In this document: one piece after another, positions 57,786 to 64,000 of the stretch
How the letters are laid out: each line of letters starts with the position of its first letter
Numbering within the stretch: the first letter of the stretch is position 1
DNA from: a bacterium
Lineage (GTDB): Bacteria > Joyebacterota > Joyebacteria > Joyebacterales > Joyebacteraceae
Length of the DNA: 64,000 nt
Direction: 5' to 3'
Assembly (NCBI GenBank): GCA_029990205.1
Contig: JAPEKQ010000009.1
Coordinates: 31,743-95,742 of the forward strand
Made by a program: the position numbers and the translations under genes
The notes under the pieces: model-generated
What the model saw: only the letters and a program-made list of their open reading frames with translations
The model's database searches: none
Told to the model about the DNA's origin: nothing

Positions 57786-58580
57786 CTAGCGGAAGTCGGC
57801 CTTGATCGTGCCCCAGCTCGTCGACTCGACCGGCGTCTGCTCCTCGAACTCAACAAGCATCGAGCCGGTGTTGTTCCCCATCGTGTCAACGGTCTCATCG
57901 AGCAGGAAGCAGTAGACCCAGCCGCCCGAGTGCGGCGTGATCGAGTACGCCTCGCCGATCTCGAGCACCTTGTAGATCGGGTGGTACGGACGACTCATGT
58001 GACGATGGAAGAGACATACGCCATCGAACACACCGCTCGGGTCACCGTTCGTAGCGGCGTCGCCGCTGACGCTCGTGCCGTAGGTCTGCTCGCCGACCAG
58101 GATCTTCTTCGCGGCGCCGAACTCCTCAAGACCGATGCAGTTGAACATCGCCTGGATCGTGATGACCTCGCGGTAGCCGCCGGGTCCCGTCACCGTGACG
58201 TACATGAACCCGCTGTTGTCGGCCGTGTCCTTCATCGACTTGTCGACGATGAACGCGAAGAAATCGGAGGCGCTCGCCGTGAAGGTGTAGGTCTCACCCT
58301 TGTTCACGACCGCCATCTTCGGATGGACCGGCGATGACCCGTCGTAGTAGTAGATGAAGACGCCATCGATCTCGGAGTCATCGTAGAAGCTGATTGTCGC
58401 ATCGCCGTCGACCGTCACCGTGTACTTGGCGCCCGGCGTCAGCGAGAGGTACGGAGCGTTCAGCGTGCGAATCGCGAGGCAGTTCTTGTACGCATCGACG
58501 GTCTGGTACTCGATCGCGACCGCGGACACGGTCAGCGCGAGCAGCACGAGAACGGTCACAGCGGCATAACTCTTCGTCAT
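57786..58580 (-). CDS. Secreted protein with WGxIKxxFR tag
   Basis: 264 residues with signal peptide (MTKSYAAVTVLVLLALTVSAVA). Two beta modules of about 110 residues (LSLTPGAKYTVTVDGDATIS, GVFIYYYDGSSPVHPKMAVV; then a second copy at 155-245, FDGVCLFHRHMSRPYHPIYK). The protein ends TPVESTSWGTIKADFR, the one tag with Phe. Function unknown; expressed from a good promoter at 58641-58669. Confidence 0.8.
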   Translation of the reverse strand: MTKSYAAVTVLVLLALTVSAVAIEYQTVDAYKNCLAIRTLNAPYLSLTPGAKYTVTVDGDATISFYDDSEIDGVFIYYYDGSSPVHPKMAVVNKGETYTFTASASDFFAFIVDKSMKDTADNSGFMYVTVTGPGGYREVITIQAMFNCIGLEEFGAAKKILVGEQTYGTSVSGDAATNGDPSGVFDGVCLFHRHMSRPYHPIYKVLEIGEAYSITPHSGGWVYCFLLDETVDTMGNNTGSMLVEFEEQTPVESTSWGTIKADFR

Positions 58581-58640
58581 GGGCTCTCTATCCTCCCTGT
58601 CTGAACATCGGTGAATCGATCCGTTGATTCCCTATTCTCC

Positions 58641-58669
58641 AGAATAGCACACATTTGTACCTCGGTCAA
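58641..58669 (-). promoter_or_regulatory. Promoter of the 57786-58580 gene with palindrome at the -10
   Basis: Minus-strand TTGACC, 17-nt spacer, TATTCT. CTATTC-TCCA-GAATAG (58632-58647) is a palindrome over the -10 and could be a repressor site. Confidence 0.7.
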
Positions 58670-58778
58670 GCAGGCTTCAGTAGCGCTCGACCGCGGCGTT
58701 CCGTGCTAGGCTCTCTGATGTCACTTGAGGTGCCACCTGCAGGGTCGCCTCGCGGATCCAGCACTCCCTGGAGGCCAT

Positions 58779-59360
58779 GTGCAACCAGTGTTCCTGATCC
58801 TCGCCGCGTACGTCCTCGGATCGATCTCGCCGGCCTACCATCTCTGCCGCATCCTCCGAGGGTGCGACCTGCGAACACTGGACAGCGGGAATCTCGGCGC
58901 GCGAAACACCGGACGCGTGCTTGGAACGTGGGCCGGCATCCTCGTGCTCGTGCTCGACGGAGCGAAGGGGTACGCGGCCGTCGCCATTGCGCAGAGCGCC
59001 GGCGCGTCGCCCTGGCTCGCGGTCGCGTGCGGAGCCGTCGCCGTCGCCGGGCACAACTGGCCCTTCTACCTCGGGTTCCGCGGCGGCCGCGGCGCCGCCA
59101 CGGTCGCGGGCGCGGGCCTTGCGCTTCTCCCGCACGAGATGGCGCTCGGGCTCGTCGCGTGCCTCATCATCCTCAGGACCATCAACAGTCTCTACATCGG
59201 CGGCCTCGTGGCGATCGCCGGTTCCACTGCGCTCGCGCTGCTCCTCGGGAAGAGCGGCGTCACCGCGTGGAGTCCGGTCCTTCTCTGCCTCCCCCTGCTG
59301 CTCCGTCACGTACCCGACATCGCACTCCACATCCGGAACCGGCAACGGCGGATTCCCTGA
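58779..59360 (+). CDS. plsY: Glycerol-3-phosphate acyltransferase PlsY
   Basis: 193 residues, several membrane helices. The three PlsY motifs are visible: GSISPAYHLCRILRGCDLRT, DSGNLGARNTGR and GHNWPFYLGFRGGRGAAT. It transfers an acyl group from acyl-phosphate to glycerol-3-phosphate to start phospholipid synthesis. The GTG at 58779 behind GGAGG is preferred; a second GTG at 58788 is possible. Confidence 0.93.
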   Translation: MQPVFLILAAYVLGSISPAYHLCRILRGCDLRTLDSGNLGARNTGRVLGTWAGILVLVLDGAKGYAAVAIAQSAGASPWLAVACGAVAVAGHNWPFYLGFRGGRGAATVAGAGLALLPHEMALGLVACLIILRTINSLYIGGLVAIAGSTALALLLGKSGVTAWSPVLLCLPLLLRHVPDIALHIRNRQRRIP

Positions 59361-59390
59361 GCTCTGGCGACACTGGCGGATACAACAAGA

Positions 59391-59421
59391 AGAGGCGGAG
59401 CCCTGAACGGGCCCCGCCTCT
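59391..59421. terminator. Terminator between plsY and the PEP-CTERM gene
   Basis: AGAGGCGGAGCCC pairs with GGGCCCCGCCTCT (one mismatch) around a 5-nt loop; CTGTC follows on the plus strand. Confidence 0.6.
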
Positions 59422-59492
59422 CTGTCGGATACGGGGTCTGCTTCCCGTGCGCGGTGTGACCGCGCGCGAAAGCAGTCAGTGTCAGTCTCGCG

Positions 59493-60155
59493 CTACTTCC
59501 GGAACCGGCGCCTCGTCACAGCACCAAGCCCGATCAGACCGCTGCCGAGCAGCAGCAGCGTCGAGGGCTCCGGGACCGGCGGAGGCGTGCCGCCGCCATC
59601 GTGGACCATCACGTCATCGACGTAGCAGCCCTCGTAGTCGTTGAACATCTCGTCGACCGAGTCGAAGGTGAAGCAGATCTGCGAGTGAGCCTCGCCCGCG
59701 AGGTACGGCGTCAGATCAGCCACGAGGATATTCCACTCGCCCTGGTCGAACGTCTGGATGTCCGGTGTCAGGTAGTTCCACCCGAAGATCGGCGCGGTGC
59801 TGTAGCCGACATGGGCCACATCGAACTCCTCCGGCATGTTCTCGGTCTCGAGCCACGAAGAGAACTGGAAGTGCACCTCGGTCGCCGCGCTGAGATCCAT
59901 GACCGGCGTCATCATCCTGCCCCAGCTCCAACCGACATCGTAGCTGGGCGGTGCGCCGGTCGCCGGACGCTGGTTGTACGCGGCGGCGTAGCTGCCGCTG
60001 TACGAACGGTAGTCCGAGATGTGCCACAGCGAGTTGTACCCGTAGTGCGTCCAGTCGTCCTGGTAGTTCTCGAAGTCCTCGTGCAGGAAGTATGTCGCCT
60101 GCGCCAGCGGCGCCGCGATCATCATCGCGAGCGTAATCAGCACGATCGTCTTCAT
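59493..60155 (-). CDS. PEP-CTERM secreted protein
   Basis: 220 residues; ATG at 60155 behind GGGGGGAGAG; signal peptide MKTIVLITLAMMIAAPLAQA. The middle is a MAM/laminin-G-like beta jelly roll (HEDFENYQDDWTHYG, WLETENMPEEFDVAHVGYS). The C-terminus is PEPSTLLLLGSGLIGLGAV plus TRRRFRK: the PEP motif, a membrane helix and a basic end, recognised by exosortase. It is a paralog of the broken gene at 60368-61021. Probably surface or exopolysaccharide-linked. Confidence 0.9.
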   Translation of the reverse strand: MKTIVLITLAMMIAAPLAQATYFLHEDFENYQDDWTHYGYNSLWHISDYRSYSGSYAAAYNQRPATGAPPSYDVGWSWGRMMTPVMDLSAATEVHFQFSSWLETENMPEEFDVAHVGYSTAPIFGWNYLTPDIQTFDQGEWNILVADLTPYLAGEAHSQICFTFDSVDEMFNDYEGCYVDDVMVHDGGGTPPPVPEPSTLLLLGSGLIGLGAVTRRRFRK

Positions 60156-60203
60156 GGTTCTCTCCCCCCGTTTTCCGAAACCTCCGACTGACACTCACCA
60201 AGT

Positions 60204-60232
60204 ATGATATCGCATACCCGCAAGGGTGTCAA
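60204..60232 (-). promoter_or_regulatory. Promoter of the PEP-CTERM gene
   Basis: Minus-strand TTGACA, 17-nt spacer, TATCAT. Confidence 0.75.
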
Positions 60233-60308
60233 GCCCGGATGTCGGTTTTTCTTCACGACGCGCGCCATGGCGGCCAAGCGAGCGAAACAGCCCCTCCGAG
60301 GCGCAGAA

Positions 60309-60337
60309 CGGGGCGGGTACCGGTGGTATCCGCCCCG
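60309..60337 (-). terminator. Terminator of the broken PEP-CTERM gene
   Basis: CGGGGCGG-TACC-type stem (minor mismatches) with a 3-nt loop, 31 nt below the stop at 60368. Confidence 0.65.
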
Positions 60338-60367
60338 CTGAATGACTTCTCGGTAACTGCGTTCGAG

Positions 60368-61021
60368 CTACGACCGCCGCCTGCGGACGACCGCCCCGAG
60401 ACCCAGCAGACCACTGCCGAGGAGCAGCAGGGTCGACGGCTCAGGAATCGGTGACTGGCAGGTCTCACCTGCAAGCTGGACGTTGTCAAGATACCAGCCT
60501 TCACCGCTGTTGAAGAGCGGGCCGATCGAATCGAAGTAGAACCCGACGCGCACATGGTCCATCCCCGCGAGCATCGACAGGTCGGCGCCCAGATGATTCC
60601 ACTGGGACTGCTCGAACGCCTGGATGTCCGGGAAGAGCGGCACCCACGGAAGAGCCTCGGCCTGGATCATCACAAGCGAGATGTCCAGCGGGACCGGGCA
60701 GTCGCCCGTGTCCAGCTACGAGTAGAAGTCCAGCTCCACCGATGTTGCGTCGGAGAGATCCAGCCACGGAGATGCCGCCAGCCCCCAGTTGAAGCCGACA
60801 TCGTAACCGTAGTCCGGGCCGCCCGTGTTGTACGCGGCGCTGTACGTGCCCTCGTACGCACGATGGTCCTCGATGTGCCAGAGCGAGCCCGACTGGCCGC
60901 CGACCTCGCCGTACGCCTCCCAACCCGGCGCACCGTTCTCAAAACCCTCATGGAGGAAGACCGTCGCTGAGGCCGTTCCCGCCAGGAGAAGCACCGCAGC
61001 CATGATCGCAAGATTCCTCAC
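60368..61021 (-). pseudogene. PEP-CTERM gene interrupted by an in-frame UAG
   Basis: The GTG at 61021 follows GGGGAGGAGCT and gives a signal peptide (RNLAIMAAVLLLAGTASA) and a jelly-roll domain paralogous to that of 59493-60155. Codon 102 (60716-60718) is TAG, and the same frame then continues through LPWVPLFPDIQAFEQSQWNH to PEPSTLLLLGSGLLGLGAV and a basic end. The intact paralog has Trp (TGG) at this site: FSSWLET against FYS*LDT. One G-to-A change explains it. UAG is the usual stop here, so recoding is unlikely. Confidence 0.8.
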
Positions 61022-61147
61022 AGCTCCTCCCCTCTCTCCTTCTTCACTCGTGTTGTTTTCCGACTTCGCCAATCCACCTGGACGGCGCAATAGCACCGCC
61101 CGCGCAGCCATAGACCTCTCCGCCCCCGACTGCACGTCTCGAAGGTG

Positions 61148-61176
61148 ATTCTCCCACAGTATCCGGTTCTCGTCAA
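61148..61176 (-). promoter_or_regulatory. Promoter of the broken PEP-CTERM gene
   Basis: Minus-strand TTGACG, 17-nt spacer, GAGAAT. Confidence 0.55.
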
Positions 61177-61278
61177 GCATGAATCCACAGACGCCGACAT
61201 GCTCCGGCAAACTGATGGACCGCACGCCAGCGCGGCCCATCACTATTCATCGTTCCACTGTGTCGGCGCGGCTTCGTG

Positions 61279-62301
61279 TCATCGGAGCCTGACGAGCTTC
61301 GCGGTCGCGGTCGCACCGTCACTCCCGGTCGCGCGTGCGAAGTAGACACCCGCCGCGCACTCCTCCCCGGACACGTCGCGACCGTCCCAATGCAGCGCAT
61401 GCTCGCCCGCGTCGAGCTCGCCTGAGATGATCGTCCGGACCATCCGACCCGCCACGTCGTAGACGGCCACGTCGACGCGGTCCCTCGCGCCAAGGACGAG
61501 TGCGACTGCGGCCGCGTCGCGGAACGGGTTCGGACTCGGCGCGCGAAGCGCGAGCGTCGGCGCGAACAGACCGTCGTCGACACCGGTCTCCCCCGTCGCG
61601 AGAAAGGCGGCCTGGTAAACCTCGCGCTTCGTCGGCATGTCCGGCGACGAACTCGGGTTGCTCCCGCCCGTCCCCTGGACCCAACAGGCGACCCCCATCT
61701 CCTCGTAATCCCAGGTCGGGTCGACCGTGAACGTCCTGTTGATGTCGATGGTCTCTCCGCTGAGGATCGAGAACGCCTCTCCCGTCGCCGGCGTCATCAT
61801 GACCTTGGCGTGGTACGGGAGGTGTGACTGCCCTCCGCCGTTCGCCGGCACGTACTCATCGAGCACGGCCACCATCATGAGGACGGCCCCTGAGACATCG
61901 GCCTCCGCCGTGATGCTCGCGGTGAAGTCGCCCTCGCCGTTCTCTGTCAGTGAGATCTTGAGGGGTGATGTCTTCGCGCTGTGCGCATTGAGGTCGGCGG
62001 CCAGAGTGGCCGCGTTGCAGGGCCAGATGTCGGACAGCCCGTCTCCGCTCACCGTGGGCCACGCCGTAATGCCGTAGTAACCGGTTCGCGCCGAATTGAA
62101 CGAGTCGGCAAAGTCGTACCCGACGAGTACGAGCTCATCGGTCGTGTGGAGCTGCTGGAAGTCGTCGACCACAACTGCGGTCGCTGGGCAGGTGCCTCAC
62201 CATATGGCGGTGAAGTGCTCGTAGAGGACGGTCTTCTCGAAGCCAGACGCGGTGCATGCCAGCGCCAGCACCAGAACGAGCGTGACGGCCGAACGTGCCA
62301 T
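61279..62301 (-). CDS. Secreted thioredoxin-fold selenoprotein (Omp28-like) with FlgD/Por-like tail
   Basis: 340 residues if the UGA at 62197-62199 is residue 35. ATG behind GGGAGGTTCTCC; signal peptide to about residue 20. The start of the mature protein, YEHFTAIW-U-GTCPAT, matches the thioredoxin-like FTATWCGxCP motif of Omp28-type proteins with UGA in place of the first Cys; Cys38 is the second. Omp28-like strands follow (VLVGYDFADSFNSARTGYYG, AWPTVSGDGLSD). The C-terminal 90 residues are a FlgD/Por-like tail (SPNPFRDAAAVALVL, VAVYDVAGRMVRTI, LHWDGRDVSGEECAAGVYFA). A periplasmic or surface redox enzyme is expected. A SECIS-like hairpin follows. Confidence 0.9.
62166..62183 (-). promoter_or_regulatory. 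SECIS-like hairpin of the thioredoxin-like selenoprotein
   Basis: CGACCGC-AGUU-GUGGUCG: a 7-bp stem with one G-U pair and a 4-nt loop. The loop starts 20 nt after the UGA. It is weaker than that of the 48150-48704 gene. Confidence 0.5.
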
Positions 62302-62425
62302 GGAGAACCTCCCTCGGGTCATCTCCAGGGTCGCGCGCGCAGCACAGTCACGGATCTGGTGGAGCCTGGCTCCCGCGCCAGTGGGTCTGGCGATCCGCGC
62401 CGGTGTCTATTCGGTTGTACTGTCT

Positions 62426-62454
62426 ATTCTACCGTAATTCTGCGGGCTCGTCAA
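62426..62454 (-). promoter_or_regulatory. Promoter of the thioredoxin-like selenoprotein
   Basis: Minus-strand TTGACG, 17-nt spacer, TAGAAT. It sits in the 62302-62618 gap between divergent genes. Confidence 0.65.
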
Positions 62455-62536
62455 GATTGGCCCGATCCTGCGTGCCCGCTCTGAGGGACCTCGCCCCGGG
62501 AAAGCGCTGTCGCCCGCCACGTGTCACGTTGCGACC

Positions 62537-62565
62537 TTGCGGTTCGGCAGACGAGGCTCTACCAT
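62537..62565 (+). promoter_or_regulatory. Candidate promoter of hflKC
   Basis: TTGCGG, 17-nt spacer, TACCAT, about 54 nt before the GTG at 62619. Confidence 0.4.
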
Positions 62566-62618
62566 GACGCCACGTCTGACGCACGGTCATCCCCTCACCT
62601 CAACAAGGAGCCGCCATC

Positions 62619-63608
62619 GTGGAATACGATGACGACATGCGGGTCTACCACAACCGCAGGATCCAGTTCCCACCGCTCAATGTGGGAGTCTGGCGCTGGA
62701 TCGCGCTCGGGATCCTCGGTCTCATCTTCATCACGACGACGTTCTACTCGGTCGCGACCGACGAGGTCGGCGTCGTCAAGCGGCTCGGCTCGTACACCCG
62801 AACGGTGCAGCCGGGTCTCCACCTCAAGCTCCCGTTCGCGCTCGAGAAGGTGCACAAGGTCCGGGTGCGGCACGTCTTCAAGGAGGAGTTCGGATTCGCG
62901 ACGGCGCGCGCCGGCGTGCGCACGACGTATCAGCGCGGCGACTTCTCGGCGGAGTCGCTCATGCTCACCGGCGATCTCAATGCGGCCGTGGTCGAGTGGA
63001 TCGTCCAGTACCAGGTGAAGGATCCGACCCTCTACCTCTTCAAGGTGCGCGGGGTCCCCGAGACGATCCGCGACGTCGCCGAGTCGGCGATGCGGCAGAT
63101 CGTCGGTGACAGGAGCGTCACCGAGGTGCTCACGGTCGGCCGCGTCGAGGTGGCCTCTGAGGTCACCCTCCACATGCAGCAGCTTCTCGACGAGTACGAG
63201 ACGGGCATCGAGATCGTGACCGTCAACCTCAAGGACGTCAATCCGCCGGACGCCGTGAAGCCCTCGTTCAATGAGGTCAACCAGGCGAAGCAGGAGCGCG
63301 AGCGGATGATCAACGAGGCCTGGTCGGAGTACAACCAGGCGATCCCGGCCGCGGAGGGCGAAGCGCAGCGCGTCATCCGCGACGCCGAGGGCTACGCGCT
63401 CGCACGGGTCAACCGGGCGCAGGGTGACGCCGAGCGATTCGTCGCGGTCTGGCGTGAGTACTCGCGCGCGAAGGACGTCACGAAGCGGAGACTCTATCTC
63501 GAGACGATGGCGGAGATCCTTCCGAACATCGACAGGAAGTTCGTCGTCGACCCCGACTTCGAGAACCTCGTGCCGCTTCTGCAGCTCGAGACGAAGGGAG
63601 GCCAGTAA
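62619..63608 (+). CDS. hflK: HflK-type SPFH membrane protein (FtsH modulator)
   Basis: 329 residues from GTG behind AAGGAG. One N-terminal membrane helix (WIALGILGLIFITTTFYSVA) precedes an SPFH domain (VGVVKRLGSYTRTVQPGLHL, NAAVVEWIVQYQVKDPTLYL, VTVNLKDVNPPDAVKPSFNE) and a helical Ala/Glu-rich part. HflK and HflC form a large complex that restrains the FtsH protease in the inner membrane. The stop overlaps the HflC start (TAATG), and the pair is typical of hflKC. Confidence 0.92.
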   Translation: MEYDDDMRVYHNRRIQFPPLNVGVWRWIALGILGLIFITTTFYSVATDEVGVVKRLGSYTRTVQPGLHLKLPFALEKVHKVRVRHVFKEEFGFATARAGVRTTYQRGDFSAESLMLTGDLNAAVVEWIVQYQVKDPTLYLFKVRGVPETIRDVAESAMRQIVGDRSVTEVLTVGRVEVASEVTLHMQQLLDEYETGIEIVTVNLKDVNPPDAVKPSFNEVNQAKQERERMINEAWSEYNQAIPAAEGEAQRVIRDAEGYALARVNRAQGDAERFVAVWREYSRAKDVTKRRLYLETMAEILPNIDRKFVVDPDFENLVPLLQLETKGGQ

Positions 63609-64000
63609 TGACACCGGCACGCATCATGACAGCGCTGGTGGTCTTCTTCCTGGCGCTCATCGTGCTCAGCAACACGTTCTACGTCGTGGACATGACCGAG
63701 CAGATCGTCGTCACGCAGTTCGGTCGTCCCATCGGTGACCCCGTGACGGAGCCCGGCCTCAAGATCCGCGTCCCCTTCATCCAGCGAGTCAATATCTTTG
63801 AGAAGCGCGTGATGGAGTGGGATGGGAATCCGAGCCAGATCCCGACGAAGGACAAGAAGTACATCTGGGTCGACACGTTCGCTCGCTGGCGGATCACCGA
63901 CCCGCTCAAGTTCATGCAGTCGGTCTCGAACGAGATGGGTGCACACGCGCGTCTTGACGATGTCATCGCCGCCGAGCACCACGAGCGCGCGTTCGGCAGG
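63608..64000 (+). CDS. hflC: HflC-type SPFH membrane protein, 3' end cut by window edge
   Basis: 131 codons are present from the ATG at 63608. The N-terminal helix ARIMTALVVFFLALIVLSNT and the SPFH stretch TEQIVVTQFGRPIGDPVTEP, GLKIRVPFIQRVNIFEKRVM and ADxxEHHERAFGR-like end fit HflC. It partners HflK in the FtsH-modulating complex. Overlaps hflK by one base. Confidence 0.92.
   Translation, partial: MTPARIMTALVVFFLALIVLSNTFYVVDMTEQIVVTQFGRPIGDPVTEPGLKIRVPFIQRVNIFEKRVMEWDGNPSQIPTKDKKYIWVDTFARWRITDPLKFMQSVSNEMGAHARLDDVIAAEHHERAFGR

Noticed and set aside
60716-60718. UAG as pyrrolysine
   Set aside because: UAG is the most frequent stop here, including that of the tagged genes; the paralog has Trp at the site, and one base change explains the codon.

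Overview
The window is GC-rich, gene-dense bacterial chromosome. Nothing in it looks like a plasmid, a prophage or a CRISPR locus. The gene set points to a Gram-negative bacterium of the FCB group, probably one of the uncultured phyla of the Eisenbacteria/Krumholzibacteriota kind. The support is outer-membrane barrel proteins, a TonB-dependent receptor, FlgD/Por-like C-terminal tails, PEP-CTERM tails, a gingipain-like protein and ECF sigma/anti-sigma regulation. That placement is inference from gene content only.

Layout. 1-6.8 kb: two tandem secreted paralogs, an anti-sigma/ECF sigma pair, and two secreted proteins with starch-binding-type modules. 7.1-7.4 kb: tRNA-Thr and tRNA-Phe. 7.4-13.2 kb: galE, a TrpB2-type tryptophan synthase, serA and murJ on the minus strand. 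13.3-20.9 kb: a three-gene plus-strand operon (barrel protein, 1,704-residue repeat protein with a FlgD-like tail, PorV/PorQ-like protein) behind a sigma-54-like promoter. 21-26 kb: a cupin XRE regulator, small envelope proteins and lipoproteins, and a transglutaminase. 26-30 kb: a sigma-like regulator, then two ParA/MinD-type ATPases, one ending in a glycogen-binding CBM48 module. 30-38 kb: TldE/TldD, a GH13 amylase lipoprotein, and an oxidative-stress cluster (FAD reductase, rubredoxin, two ferritin-like proteins). 39-46 kb: a DUF4340-like lipoprotein, a sodium/solute symporter, an atypical response regulator, an M3-like peptidase, a nucleotidyltransferase and mnmA. 46-62 kb: mostly secreted proteins, plus plsY. 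62.6-64 kb: hflK and the start of hflC.

The main discovery is a set of three genes that cross an in-frame UGA and then stay open to a normal stop. At 61279-62301 the UGA replaces the first cysteine of a thioredoxin-like CxxC motif (W-U-G-T-C-P), the classic signature of selenocysteine. At 47514-48092 and 48150-48704 two neighbouring, diverged CBM6-like secreted proteins carry UGA at the same aligned position (G-x-G-U-G-P-F). In all three the UGA is followed by GGC and by a hairpin whose apical loop starts 17-20 nt downstream, as in bacterial SECIS elements; the loop of one is GGUCG, close to the E. coli fdhF loop. UGA is a normal stop in many other genes here. I propose that the CBM6-like pair is an undescribed selenoprotein family, with a conserved cysteine as possible redox partner.

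A second discovery is a short C-terminal tag, consensus (S/T)P(V/F)(E/D)xx(S/T)WGxIKxx(Y/F)R at the extreme C-terminus of seven otherwise unrelated secreted proteins, including both CBM6-like selenoproteins. It coexists with FlgD/Por-like tails (three proteins) and PEP-CTERM tails (two proteins), so the organism may sort exported proteins by at least three C-terminal signals. Other oddities are an ECF S-component-like domain fused in one frame to a TonB receptor, a response regulator without its phospho-acceptor Asp, a C25 peptidase without its catalytic His, and a PEP-CTERM gene broken by a Trp-to-amber change.
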